From Solanum dulcamara (Eukaryota > Streptophyta > Magnoliopsida > Solanales > Solanaceae): 64,000 bases of DNA. The translations under genes were made by a program, and so were the position numbers. Below the pieces are notes generated by a model, which saw nothing but the letters and a program-made list of their open reading frames with translations, ran no database searches and was not told where the DNA came from. The stretch spans positions 62,851,523-62,915,522 of the forward strand of contig NC_077237.1 in NCBI RefSeq assembly GCF_947179165.1, in the 5' to 3' direction. Shown here piece by piece: positions 44,782 through 56,960 of this stretch. Each line of letters starts with the position of its first letter. The stretch's first letter is position 1.

Positions 44782-46403
44782 TACAATCATTGATTTTAGT
44801 CCGGGTTCACCGGCAAGAAAAGAAATATCTGTTGAATTTTATTGTCAAAAATGGGAATCTTTTAGAAAATGGTTGTTTTCATCATTTTTCAAAAGATGAA
44901 CAAAAATATTTTCAGGATGATTTCTATGCTGATCTTTCAAAAGAAAATATTATATTATCATTTGTACCTTGATTTATGATTAAATATGTAGGTCAATACT
45001 TATCTGTGATTGAACATGAATATCATTTATCTGCTTCTGGTGATATAGTTTTTTCTTCATTACCCCATATGCAATCTTTTGAAATTAATAAAGATGGTAA
45101 AACTATAAATTTTACTGCTTTTTTCAAGTTATTTGAAAATAGAGGTGCTTTATTAAATTGTGAACATGTTAACATTATTCTTAAACAGCAAAATTATGCT
45201 AATTATTATTTGAGTATTTTAGGTGAACATATTATGTCCTTGCATAAAAACCTAGATAATTATTTAAAACAATCTAAATCTTTGCATGAAAAAATTGAGC
45301 CTTTTACTAAAAATAAGGATAAGATTGATCAAAAGATTGTCAAAAATACTTTACAACCATCTCCTGAAATACAAAATTTTAAAACTGAATCTTCTGGTGA
45401 TATTGAACAACTGTTGCGAGATAAATTAAAAAATATTGATTTATCTTCTCAAGTTACTACTTTAGATTTGCAACCCCAACCTATTTTATTTGCAAAAGAA
45501 GAAGATTTAATTGCCCAACAGGCACGACAAGATTTTTCTATAAATAAAATTAATACTAAATGGGCTGATAAACCTATTCCATGCATGTATTATTATAACA
45601 GGCCGACTCATATTGATGTTTTAAATGAAGAACGTGATCACACTTTTAGCAATAATTATAATAGTCGAGAAATTTATGTATGGAATATTGATGGTTTTAA
45701 TGATAAACAGATTTTTACTACTGTGCATAGAATGTTAATATATAGCACAATTTGTAAAGTTAATAAAAATTCTAATAAAGATATTGCTTCTATGATTGTT
45801 GCTAGTTTTACTAGTCAATTAAAAGGCTGGTGGAATAATTTTTTAAATCAGGAACAACGAACTACGATTATGAATACTACTAGTATCCATTCCATAGCTG
45901 GGCAATTAGCTTATGAAACTGCTGATATTGGTACTTCAGATTCTACTTGTCCTAATGCTGTTTATACTTTAGTTACTACTATGGTAGAATATTTTTGTGG
46001 TCGTTGGACTGATGAGGCTGAAACTATTAGAACTACTTTACAAAATTTACGTTGTAGACAATTGTCTAATTTTAGATGGTATAAAAAAGTCTTTCTAAGT
46101 AGAGTTATGGAATTGCATGATTGTAGTCATGAACTTTGGAAATCTAAATTTATTGATGGATTGCCTTTTATTTTTGCTGAACGAGTTAGAAAAAGTCTTC
46201 ATGGTAATAATGCTAAGATTCCTTATGAACTGCTTACCTATGGTAAAATTATCAGTATTTGTACTCAAGAAGGTTTAACTATTTGCAATGATATTAAAAT
46301 AAATTATCATAATAAGAAAATAGATTGAATAAAAGACAAGAATTGGGTGAATTTTGTGATCAATTTTCTATTGACATGCTTGTTAAATCCATAAAAAAGA
46401 AGC
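44782..46403 (+). pseudogene. EPRV coat protein region, plus arm, cut by element A
   Basis: A linker region with a frameshift (about 44800-44880) and a TGA at 44970-44972, both shared with the minus arm, precedes a 450-codon open frame from ATG 44976. A coiled-coil-like part (residues about 75-170) leads to a capsid core: YVWNIDGFNDKQ near residue 235, SQLKGWWNNFLNQEQ near 280, a YFCGRW block near 340 and FIDGLP..FAERVRK near 395. The frame stops at 46328; recognisable sequence runs to 46403, where LTR A begins, and resumes at 56341. Function in the family: capsid shell and genome packaging. Confidence 0.75.
46399..46403. repeat. target-site duplication of element A, left copy (GAAGC)
   Basis: Compare AAAGC at 56341-56345. 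The uninterrupted minus arm shows the original site, so the right copy carries one substitution. Confidence 0.8.
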
Positions 46404-48780
46404 TGTCACGCCCTGAGAGGGTATCCTAGACGTGACCGGCACTCGAAAGCCATTTCATGCCTTCAAGCGAACTACTTGGTCCAGTCACACTTCCATTCAG
46501 TCATATTCTATCAGCGGAAGACTCAATCAAAAGGATACTATTCATAATTTAGGGCCAAAGGCCAAACATATATCCAATCAATAACTAGCTAGAATAGAAC
46601 CAGTCAAAACGAACAATTTAACACGCTCTAGTCTATGAAGCCTCTACCAACAATCTAGGAGGTAACGATGACAGGTCCATGGCTACAAAAAATCAACATA
46701 AAGGAAATAAATCAAAGCTATAAAGATAATCTCGGTATCCTCCAGAAACTAGGAGGACTCACCAACTAGCTGGAAGTGAATAGATCTTCAACGGTGCGTC
46801 GGTTGATGATCTCTAGTACCTATCTCTACATCATGAAATGATCCAAGCCAAATGGCGTCAGTACATGGAATGTACGAGTATGTAAAATGGCCGAATAAAA
46901 TAAACATCAAGGAAGAAAGAACAACTCGATCAAGTGTCCTAAGTTTAAACAAGAATATAGTTTAGATGAGACCAATCATATACAATTCAAACCAATCCGA
47001 CTCAGATACTATCAACACCTATATGGGAGTTTCTCTTATTCGACAACCATCACTTATGAGCCAGTGACAGTACAACAAGCCGACGTTGTTGCCACATCCG
47101 TTCATACCTTGCCAGGGTATGAATGAATCAACCAATCATGGATCCATATCCAACCAAGTCCTATCATGTTAAGAAAATAATTTGGGAAGCATCCGACTTT
47201 AACAGTTCAATCCCCTCCTACGTTTGGCGACGTAGTTATTTGATTCGAGTTATTACTTACTCTTACCCAATTCGGTGCTCAATAGTCCTCCCAAGACTCA
47301 ATGCTCATAAAACTCCATCCAATCAACTCAATCTAATCATATCGACAATTCTCATTTGGAACCTTGTCAAATCATCAATTCTATCATAATCAAACCTCTT
47401 CCAATCATACTATCCGATCAATCTCAATCGTATATTTCAAGAGTAGTTTAAATCTGCATTTATGACAACATGTAATCCTATCTAATCATTTCTTCATTCA
47501 TTTAACAAATCTTTTTGGGGCTCATCAAGACTCCAAAATTCTAAATCAACAATTTAAGATGATCAACATATCTAAGAAAATTAACATATTTAAAGTAATC
47601 AACATAGTTAAGAAAATCAACCAAATATGTTTAACCACTCATATCAATCAACTCTTACCAACATGTAGCACATCACTTTCTTAACTCCACAACATCAACA
47701 TAATAAAAATTAGGTTAATAGATGAAAAGGACCCATTTGAACATAAATCTATCAAAACTCCATTATTAGGAACAATCAATCTCAAAGAAGGTGTAGGGCA
47801 CATGGGTGGACTCAACCCATGCTTTGAGTAGCCTTACATACCTTGGTGAAGACTTGAAGGAACCTTGATGTTAGGTCTTCAATGATAAGCTTGAATCTTA
47901 GAAATTCTTGAAGGCAATCCTTATTGGAGATGGATTGAAAGAGAAGAGAGTGGAGTCTAGGGCTTTTAGAGAGAGGCACAAGACTGAAAATTATGGTCCA
48001 AATCGTTCAAGGCTAGAGTATATATAATTAGGAAAAAGTCAAATTTGCCCATCCTCAAAAATTAGGAAAAATGGGCTAAAACTCTCCTGGCGCTATAGTG
48101 GCGCGCCGCGCCAAGTCAAATATAGGCTTAAAACCCTGCAACCTAATAGTGGCGCATCGCGCCAAAGACCAAACTACTGAGGTTGTTTTCTGGCGCTATA
48201 GTGGCGCATCGCGCCCTTGCAGCGCCAATCCTAAATTTTCTGGGTTCTGGAAAATGGGCTTAAAAACCCTTCACACCTAATAGTGGTGCGTCGCGCCAAG
48301 GAACAAACTATCTGAGGCTTGTTCCTGGTGCTATAGTGGTGCGTCGCGCCACTGCGGCGCCAAACCTAGGTTTTCCTCTGTTATAGTCCAGTCCTGAAAT
48401 TTCCTGCAGCACTAGTCCGTCGTAAGATAGTCATAACTTTTGACTCCAAACTCCAAAAAATGCAATCTTGGTGGCGTTGGAAAGAAGACTCAAAGACCTT
48501 TAATTTAATAGGTGATGGGCCACCCAGTTCGTTATATTAAAAAGGATAAGGTCATTGGAAGTTGACCCTTATATAAACTCATTCGGAAACTTAGCCAAGA
48601 TGAGTTCTTTGGACTTGGCTTGGTTTTAGGGATCCCTTATGACCCTAAATCACATCCGACACTTTCCAATTTCTTAGGAATTGATCCTAATCATGCATGC
48701 ACTTTACAATCGTCTAGTACGATCCTATACGTACGTGAAGAACTGTCTGATTCTTAGTGAAAATATTTGGAGGTGTTACA
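46404..48780 (-). mobile_element. 3' LTR of gypsy chromovirus A
   Basis: 2377 bp. On the minus strand it starts TGTAACACCTCC at 48780 and ends with the complement of TGTCACGCCC at 46404. Contains GGCGC/GCGCC palindromes at 48080-48365 and a TATA-like stretch near 48018-48030. It is clearly homologous throughout to the other LTR at 53923 but lacks about 33 bases found there, near 46915. Confidence 0.92.
48080..48365. repeat. GGCGC/GCGCC palindromic minisatellite in LTR A
   Basis: Five to six units alternate CTGGCGCTATAGTGGCGC and CCTAATAGTGGCGCATCGCGCC, separated by CAAACTACTGAGG phrases. The counterpart in the other LTR is at 55638-55925. CpG sites are decaying to TpG/CpA in both. Each GGCGC-ATC-GCGCC unit can form a hairpin. 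Confidence 0.8.
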
Positions 48781-48800
48781 TTATCTCCCCTTGGGATCAT
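48781..48800 (-). promoter_or_regulatory. polypurine tract of element A
   Basis: Minus-strand CCCAAGGGGAGATAA immediately before TGTAACACC. Confidence 0.65.
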
Positions 48801-48949
48801 TCATCCTCGAATGTTGAGTAAACCAAGGATGGAATCGAGGTACAAATCACAATCAGAATTCAGTCATTCAACTAATCAAATTCTCGAATAATTTACTATC
48901 CGAACTCAAAATGCACATATGAATTTAAATTAAGAAAATGAACATTACC

Positions 48950-50250
48950 TTCAACATTCTCATCGATGGGTACGAATAGATGAGGATATTTAGCTTTCAT
49001 ATCTTTCTCCACTTTCCATATGGCTATCTCAATAAATTGATTTCTCTACAAGACTTTGACCGAGGCAATCTCCTCGTTCCTTAATTTTCGAACCTAGTGA
49101 TCAAGGATTTGGATCGGAACCTCTTCATATGACAAGCTATCCTTAACTCCAATACTATCAATGGGGACTACCAATGAAGGATTGCCCAAGCACTTCTTCA
49201 ACATCGAAACATAAAATACCAGATAGATAGCGGCTAGCTTCGAGGGTAACTCCAACTCATAAGCGACACTCCCAATCCTCCTCACATCCTGGTAAGGACC
49301 AATGTATTGAGGACTAAGCTTTCCCTTTCTTCCAAACCTCGTAACGCCCTTCATGGGTGACATTTTCAAGTACACCTAATCATCCACCTCAAAGTCTAAG
49401 TCTCTCCTCCTCACATTGGTGTAAGATTTTTGACGGCTTTGGGCCATGTTTAGCCTATCTTGAATAACCCTCACCTTGTCCATATCTTGGTGAACAAAAT
49501 CAGGCCCAATCAACTCAACCTCACCAACCTCAAACCACCTAATTGGTGATCTACACCTTCTCCCATACAAAGCTTTATAAGGAGCCATTTGAATACTTGC
49601 ATGATAACTATTATTGTATGCAAACTCTATGAGAAGTAAGTGATCATCCCAATTTCCTTTAAAGTCAAGCACATATGCCCTCAACATATTCTATAATATC
49701 TGGATGGTGCGCTCTACTTGGCCATCTGTCTGGGGATGAAAGACCGTGCTAAGATTCACCTTTGAACCCAGTACCTTCTGAAAGGATCTCCAAAATTGAG
49801 AAGTGAATTGAGCTCCTCTGTTTGAGATGATAGACAAGGGGACCCCATACGCAATCTGGCGATCTCCTGGATGTATAATTTTGCATAATCTTCTGCGGTG
49901 TCAGTAGTCTTAACTGCCAAGAAGTGAGCTAATTTCGTCATCCTATCCACAATCACCCAAATCGAATTATGTTGTTTTTGGGACCTCGGCAAATCTGTAA
50001 TAAAGTCTATATTGATCATCTCCCACTTCCATTCTGGAATTTCTATGTTTTGAGCTAACCCACATGGCCTTTGATGCTCAACTTTAACCTGTTGGCAATT
50101 TGGGCACTTGGAAACAAATTCCGCGATATTTTCCTTCATTCCACTCCACCAATAAACTTCCCTCAAGTCATGATACATCTTTGTAGAGCCAGGATGAATA
50201 GAGTATCAGGAACTATATGCTTCGGCCATAATCCTTTCTCGAACATCATC
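48950..50250 (-). pseudogene. integrase with chromodomain (element A)
   Basis: HHCC zinc site (YSIHPGSTKMYHDL...CPNC near 50205-50095), Asp in INIDFITDL near 50005, the SSQTEELN-like second block (frame-shifted) near 49825, the CPQTDGQVERT-equivalent near 49720, and MAPYKALYGRRC near 49590-49545. SPMKGVTRFGRKGKLSPQYI is near 49360, and LDH marks the chromodomain start near 49094. The remaining chromodomain to 48950 is readable with stops. Frames: 49687-49094 together, 50178-49756 in another, so an indel lies near 49830. Confidence 0.85.
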
Positions 50251-50459
50251 AACATCTAGGACACACAATCTATTTTGGTACCTCAACACACCATCTCCCC
50301 CTTTGGTAAAACCCATCACCTTTTGTTTATGAACAACTTCCTTCAATTGGAGAAGGACGGGATCTTGGTCTTGCTTCTCTTTTACCTCTACCATGAGTGA
50401 GGATGTAGACCCATCCTGAACATTAACTCCGCCTTTATTATTCTTTTCAAGCCGAACTC

Positions 50460-51070
50460 CCAATCAAGCTAGTCTATGCACCTCTTTAGCCAATTCTTTC
50501 TTTCCCTCTTCTATATGGGAAGTGCTACCCATAGACAACCTGCTAAGAGCATCAACAACAATATTAGATTTACCTGGATGGTAGAGGATGCTCATATCAT
50601 AGTCCTTGAGTAGCTCGAGCCATTCCTTTATCTTAGGTTGAGTTCCTTCTAGATGAAGACATATTGTAAACTCTTATGATCGGTGAACACATCAACGTGT
50701 ACTCCATACAAGTAGTGGAGCCAAATTTTAAGAGCAAATACCAGTGCTTCTAGCTTAAGGTCGTGAGTTGGATAATTTTTCTCATGAATCTTAAGTTGTC
50801 TTGAAGCATAGGCTATCACTTTTCCCCTCTGCATCAACACACATCCCAAACCAACTCTGGACGCATCACAATAGAGCACAAAATCCTCTGTTTCATCAGG
50901 TAAAGTTAGAACAGGAGTAGTGGTCAGTTTGGTCTTCAATTTCTGGAAACTCTCCTTGCAAGAATCGGACCATTGGAACTTAGCCTTCTTTTGGGTTAGC
51001 TTGGTCAATGGTGATGATATGGATGAGAATCCCTCTACAAACCTTTGATAATAGCCAGCCAAACCCAAGA
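50460..51070 (-). pseudogene. RNase H (element A)
   Basis: Frame 51068-50649: [13 protein letters not shown], then [16 protein letters not shown] near 50885 (first acidic block), [26 protein letters not shown] and [11 protein letters not shown] near 50690-50655. A gap or frame change near 50640 follows, then the [18 protein letters not shown] end near 50600 and the linker to integrase (frame 50463-50206). Confidence 0.8.
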
Positions 51071-51760
51071 AGCTTCTTATATCTGTTGGGGATGTGGGTC
51101 TGGGCTAATTTTTCACTACCTCAATCTTCTAAACATCAACCTGAATACCATCTCCAGATATATTGTGGCCGACAAAAGCCACTGATGCAAGCCAAAATTT
51201 ACATTTGGAGAACTTTGCATACAATACCTGGTCTTTCAAAGTTTGCAAGATGACTCTAAGATGATAGGCGTGCTCCTCCTCATTCTTGGAGTAAACCAAA
51301 ATATCATCAATGAATACAATCACAAACATATCAAGATATGGCTTAAATACTTAATTCATGAGATTCATAAAAGCTGCAGGGGCATTGGTCAACCCAAAGG
51401 ACATAACCAAGAACTCAAAATGGCCATAATGGGTCCAAAAAGCTGTCTTTGGGATGTCACACTCCCTCTCCTTCAACTGATGGTAACCCGATCTTAGATT
51501 TATCTTTGAGAAACAAGTGGAACCCTGAAGTTGATCAAATAAATCATCTATTCTGGGGAGAGGGTATTTGTTCTTTATGGTGACCTTGTTTAGTTGCCTG
51601 TAATCAATACACATTCTAAGGGATCTATCTTTCTTTCATACGAATAGGACAGGAGCACCCCATGGTGAGACACTCGGCCTAATGAATCCCTTATCTAACA
51701 AGTCCTTCCACTGTTCTTTCAACTCTTTCAACTCAGTAGGAGACATTCTATATGGAGGGA
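51070..51760 (-). pseudogene. reverse transcriptase (element A)
   Basis: [28 protein letters not shown] near 51610-51530, [27 protein letters not shown] near 51400-51355. A TAA then precedes the catalytic [10 protein letters not shown] near 51315-51290. Pieces are separated by a stop near 51350, one frame change, and stops near 51130 and 51635. The catalytic Asp pair is intact. Confidence 0.82.
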
Positions 51761-52420
51761 TAGAGATAGGCTGGGTATCAGAAAGGACATCAATCCAAAA
51801 GTCGATCTCCCTATCAGGAAGGACTTCGGGAAGATCTTCAGGAAAGACTTCAGGGAACTCATTGACAATCAGGACCGACTCAAGGGATGGAGACTCAATA
51901 CTGTCATCTTTCACTCGGACGATGTGATAAATACACCCTTTCGAGATTAGTTTTCTAGCTCTAAGGTAGGAAACAAACTTACCCTTAGGCACGACAAGAT
52001 TACCCTTCCACTCTATGACCGCCTTATTCGAGAATTTGAACTTGACAATCTGAGTCCTACAATCAATAGAGGTATAACAGACATAAAGCCAGTCTATGCC
52101 AAGGATCACATCAAAGTCAACCATGTCCAACTCAACTAAGTTAGCCAAGGATCACATCAAAGTCGACCATGTCCAACTCAACTAAGTCAGCCAAGGATCA
52201 CATCAAAGTCGACATTGCAATCTCTATAGACTCTCTCAGCTAAGACAGAATCACCGACGGGAGTAGCTACACTGAAAGACTTAAGAAGACATTCAGGAAT
52301 TTTATTAAATTTACTAGCCACGTAAGGAGTCATAAAAGATAGGGTGGCACCCGGATCCATCAAAATATAACAGTCAAGAGAAGATACTCGAATCATACCC
52401 ATCACAACGTTTGGGGAGTT
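51760..52420 (-). pseudogene. protease and RT linker (element A)
   Basis: The active site reads ILMDPGATLSFMTPY near 52375-52335, triad intact. Downstream VYRDC near 52235, then a repeat-expanded region (52098-52213) and ILGIDWLYV near 52105-52085. The linker to RT has [20 protein letters not shown] near 51870-51805. The 46-bp triplication breaks the protease frame. Confidence 0.8.
52098..52213. repeat. 46-bp tandem triplication within protease of element A
   Basis: Units start with GCCAAGGATCACATCAAAGT at 52098, 52144 and 52190; the third is partial (24 bases). 46 is not divisible by three. The unit encodes the FDVILG-type segment, so that stretch appears repeated in different frames. Confidence 0.92.
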
Positions 52421-53705
52421 CTCCTAATCTTGGCGACTACTCATAGCATACTTGATCCTGGCGACTACTCATGGTATATAGATGGTTTGTACCTCCGCTT
52501 ATACCTGGAGTAGTGCCCCTCTGATTACCTCTAGCTGGTGGTGCGGTGGTAGAATACTGGGCCCTGTTTCCCCATGTTGGACACTCTCTCTGAAAATGGC
52601 CTATCTGGCCATATTTTTAACAACCCTTATCTCTCTCTCTTCACTCTCCCAAGTAGAGCTTACCGTACTTGCTGCATGGTGGCTTCCCTTTTGAACCTCG
52701 ACCCACGCTAGCCTGGGATTGAGAACCCTAGGATCTAAAATTCTGGTGACTTTATCTCTGCCAATCATACCTGTTATGCGACATAGGTGCACTTGTAGTG
52801 GACGAGGCATAGTTGGAAGACCTCTTCTGGAAGAAGGACCTGTTGCCCTTGTTCTGCCTCTATTCATTCTCATGTCTAGATGATTTTGCCTTCTTGCTCA
52901 GATGCTCCTCACTGTCTTTCCAATTCTCATCTTCCACCTATTAATCATACACCATTAATCTTGAAATATCCATATTGGAGATTAATAATGCCGTTTTGCA
53001 CTCCTTCTTCACATGTCTTCCCAATCCAGAGACAAATTTTCTCATCTACGACCTCATATCTGGAATCATCTCTGGAGCATATCTAGATAGCTGGATGAAC
53101 TTTAGACTTTACTCTTTAATGGTCATACCCTCTTGTTTCAGATTCACAAACTTTTCTACTTTTGCTTCCCTCAATTATCTGGGAAAGAAGTGGTTAAGAA
53201 AGGCTCCCTCAAATTCATCCCAAATAGCAGGCTCAACATCTTCACCTCTACTTTGTTTCCACTGGTTATATCAGATGTTTGCCATATCCTTGAGCTGATA
53301 AGATACCAACTCAACCCCCTCGATCTCCGTAGCATGCATAGCTTTCAGGATCTTCCACATCTTATCAGTAAAATTCAGGGGGTCTTCATCAACCTTAGAA
53401 CCCGTGAATACTGGCGAATTTATTCTTAGAAAGTCTCTAATCCTCGTGGAAGCAGACGACTCTTGAGAACTAGAGCTAAGAGTTGACAAACTCTGGTTAC
53501 CATTAGGGGCAGCCACTAATTGAGTGAGCATGGAAATCACTCCTTGAAAATCTACCTCCGAAGTTGGTGCAGGCGGAGTAGTAGACACTTGAGGTGCCTC
53601 AACATACCTTGCAGGTTGGCCCCTAGTCCTTGGTGGGCGCATTTTTGATTGTGGAATCTCTGTGTTATCGGCATTTCTCTGGCTGGCAGTACATTTAGGA
53701 GGCAT
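52420..53705 (-). pseudogene. gag (element A)
   Basis: Start ATG at 53705 (MPPKCT...), with another in-frame Met three codons upstream at 53714. Pro/Thr-rich N-terminus, then FLRINSPVFTGSKVDEDP near 53440-53390 and the capsid part to the stop at 53271. Further pieces: YAPEMIPDMRS near 53075-53040 and MRKFVSGLGRHVKKEC. The knuckle region is damaged (CSKYGKLYLGE near 52675). A short duplication of the CTTGATCCTGGCGACTACTC phrase lies at about 52425-52475. Confidence 0.8.
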
Positions 53706-53906
53706 TGTCTGCAATGTATAAACGCACGAATTAGAAAGGAAGTCTTATAGAGTTTAACTCTATCGCACGAGTTCAGAGTATGAAAGAAATGACATAATTC
53801 TTAATGTCTTATAGCCTCCTGATTATAAGTGTGGTGCACAACACACCCATGAGAAATAATCTACTAGACATGACTTCATCGAATCCCTAGGACTCTTGAA
53901 CTCTAT

Positions 53907-53918
53907 GCTCTGATACCA
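53907..53918 (-). promoter_or_regulatory. tRNA-Met primer-binding site of element A
   Basis: Minus-strand TGGTATCAGAGC, four bases inside the 5' LTR edge. Confidence 0.92.
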
Positions 53919-53922
53919 TGTT

Positions 53923-56340
53923 TGTCATGCCCTAGGAGGGTACCCTAGACATGGCCGACACTCGAAAGCCATTTTTGGCCTTCAAGCGAACTACTTGGTC
54001 CAGTCACACTTTCATTTAGTCATATTCTATCAACAAAAGACTCAGTCATAAGAATAGTATTCATAATTTAGGGCTAAAGGCCAAACATATATCCAATCAA
54101 TAACTAGCTAGAATAGAACTAGTCAAAACGAACAATTTAACATTTCCACGCTCTAGTCTATAAAGCCTCTACCAGCCATCTAGGAGGTGCCGATGACAGG
54201 TCCATGGCTACTAAAACTCAACATAAGGGAAATAAATGAAAGCTATAAAGATATTCTCGGTATCCTCCGGAAACTGGGAGGACTCACCAACTAGCCGAAA
54301 GTGAATAGATCTTCAATGGTGCATCAGTTGATGATCTCTAGTACCTATCTCTGCATCATGAAATGATGCAGGCCAAATGGCATCAGTACATGGAATGTAT
54401 GAGTATGTAAAATGGTTGAATGAAACAAACATCAAGGAAGAATCAAATCAACTCGAAAATATCAACTCAGGAGAAAGAACAACTCGATCAAGTGTCCTAA
54501 GTCTAAACAAGAATATGGTTTAGACGAGACCAATCACATACAATTCAACCCAATCCAACTCAGACTACTATCAAGACCTATATGGGAGTTTCTCTTATCC
54601 GACAACCATCACTTATGAGCCAGTGACAGTACAATAAGCTGACATTGTTGCCACGTCTGTTCATACCTTGCCAGGGTATGAACGAATCAACCAATCATGG
54701 ATCCATATCCAACCAAGTCCTATCATGTCAGGACAATAATTTGGGAATCATACGACTTTAACGGTTCAATCCCCTTCTACGTTTGACGACGTAGTTATTA
54801 GATTTGAGTTATTACTTACTCTTGCCCAATTCGGTGCTCGATACTCCTCTCAAGACTCAATGCTCATAAAACTCCATCCAATCAACTCAATCAAATCATA
54901 TCGACAAGTCTCATTTGGAACCTTGTCAAATCATCAATTCTATCACAATCAAACCTCTTCCAATCATACTATCCGATCAATCTCAATCGTATCTTTCAAG
55001 AGTAGTTTAACTATGCATTTATGGCAACATTTAATCCTATCTAATCATTTCTTCATTCATTTAACAAATATTTTTGGGGCTCATAAAGACTCCAAGATTC
55101 TAAATCAACAATTTAAGATGATCAACATATCTAAGAAAATTAACATATTTAAAGTAATCAACATAGTTAAGAAAATCAACCAAATATGTTTAACCACTCA
55201 TATCAATCAACTCTTACCAATATGTAGCACATCACTTTCTTAACTCCACAACATCAGCATAATAAAAATTAGGTTAATAGATGAAAAGGACCCATTTGGA
55301 TATAAACTCCATTCTTAGGAACAATCAATCTCAAAGAAGGTGTAGGGTACATGGGTGGACTCAACCCATGCTTTGAGTAGCCTTACATACCTTGGTGAAG
55401 ACTTGAAGGAACCTTGATGTTAGGTCTTCAATGGTAAGCTTAAATCTTAGAAATTCTTGAAGGCAATCCTTATTGGAGATGGATTGAAAGAGAAGAGAGT
55501 GGAGTCTAGGGCTTTTATAGAGAGGCACAAGACTGAAAATTATGGTCCAAATCGTTCAAGGCTAGAGTATATATAATTAGGAAAAAGTCTAATTTGCCCT
55601 TCCTAAAAAATTTGGAAAAATAGGGTAAAACTCTCCTGGCGCTATAGTTCCGCACCGTGCCACTGCAAAGCCAAGTTAAATATAGGCTTATAACCCTGTA
55701 ACCTAATAGTGGTGCATCGCACCAAAGACCAAACTACTGAGGCTGTTTTCTGGTGCTATAGTGGCGCCTCGTGCCCTTGTAAGCCCAAGCCTAAATTTTC
55801 TGTGTTCTGGAAAATGGGCTTAAAAACCCTTCACACCTAATAGTGGCGTGTTGCGCCAAGGACCAAACTACTGAGGCTTGTTCCTGGCGCTATAGTGGCG
55901 CATCGCGCCACTGCGGCGCCAAGCCCAGGTTTTCCTCTGTTATAGTCCAGGCCTAAAATTTCCTGCAACACTAGTCCGTCGTAAGATAGTCATAACTTTT
56001 GACTCCAAACTCCAAAAAATATAATCTTGGTGGAGTTGGAAAGAAGACTGAAAGACCTTTAATTTAATAGGTCATGGTCTACCCAGTTCGTCATATTCAA
56101 AAAGATAAGGTCATTGGAAGTTGACCCTTATACAAACTCATTCAGAAACTTAGCCAAGATGAGTTCTTTGAACTTGGCTTGGTTTTAGGGATCCCTTATG
56201 ACCCTAAATCACATCCGACACTCTTCAATTTCTTAGGAATTGATCCTAACTCATGCATGCACTTTACAATCGTCTAGTACGATCCTATACCTACGCGAAG
56301 AATGGTCTGATTCTTAGTGAAAATTTTTGGGGGTGTTACA
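53923..56340 (-). mobile_element. 5' LTR of gypsy chromovirus A
   Basis: 2418 bp; ends match the 3' LTR (TGTCATGCCC at 53923 in plus coordinates; TGTTACA end at 56340). In the first 170 bases about twenty differences, mostly transitions, separate it from the 3' LTR; later parts are closer. It carries its own copy of the GGCGC palindromes at 55638-55925. Confidence 0.92.
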
Positions 56341-56960
56341 AAAGCTTTCTCCTTCTACTGAAAAGTTTTACAAAAAAAATCGCAAGTTTTAAGCCTAGAG
56401 ATAAATCTGAGCATAAAGATTTTCCAAAAAAATATAGAAAGAAGCATAGAAACAAGTTTGGGAAGAAAAATTATAAACGACATATTAAATGTCATAAGTG
56501 TGGACGATTTGGTCATTATGCTAATAAATGTAAGACACAGGAAAAGATTAAACAATTGGATTTAGATGATAAGTTAAAAGATTCCTTGTGCAAAATACTT
56601 TTGTATTCTGAGCATGAATATTCATCTTCTGATATTTCTAAAACTAGTTTTGATTCTTCTAGTTCTGTTGATAATCATATATGTGTTTTACATGATGAAG
56701 ATTTATATTCTGATTCTGATAGATCTTTTTCTGATAATGAGTGTGTATTGTCAAAGTGGTTTACCTTGTAAAAAGAATGATAATCTTAATAATTTGTTAT
56801 CTAATTTTCAAAATCTAACTGTTTCTGTTATTGATGATGATAAAATATTTGATATTTTAAAAATAGTTAAAGATAAAGATTTGAGAAATAAGATTTTTGA
56901 TACTATTTTTGAAAAAGGTTCTAGTAGTAATAAGGTAGAAGAAAAATCTGCTAATATTAT
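56341..56960 (+). pseudogene. EPRV zinc-knuckle and acidic tail, plus arm (resumes after element A)
   Basis: Continues the coat-protein region with a Lys-rich segment and an intact CCHC knuckle, CHKCGRFGHYANKC, at 56490-56531. An acidic Ser/Asp-rich tail follows (SSSDIS...DLYSDSDRSF). The frame ends at 56771; a second frame carries on (NLLSNFQNL..., DDDKIFDIL) to about 56960. There it runs straight into intergenic-region sequence, so its TAG stop at 56964 lies in the fused sequence. No protease or polymerase follows. Confidence 0.75.

Larger units (their letters stand above)
46404..56340 (-). mobile_element. gypsy chromovirus A, full structure with both LTRs
   Basis: Two LTRs in the same orientation, tRNA-Met primer site, gag, protease, RT, RNase H, integrase with chromodomain in Tekay-type order, polypurine tract, and a 5-bp duplication (one mismatch) at the ends. 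9937 bp. It lies inside the coat-protein region of the EPRV plus arm, so it is younger than that arm. Coding capacity is destroyed by many stops, and the LTRs differ visibly, so it is not recent. Confidence 0.92.

Noticed and set aside
43988..46328. Coat-protein frame read as gypsy gag
   Set aside because: It is preceded in the same viral unit by a 30K-type movement protein and by a tRNA-Met primer site without an LTR.
54860..55243. 127-codon plus-strand frame
   Set aside because: Lies inside the 5' LTR of element A; the same place in the 3' LTR (near 47320-47700) is not open, so it is chance.
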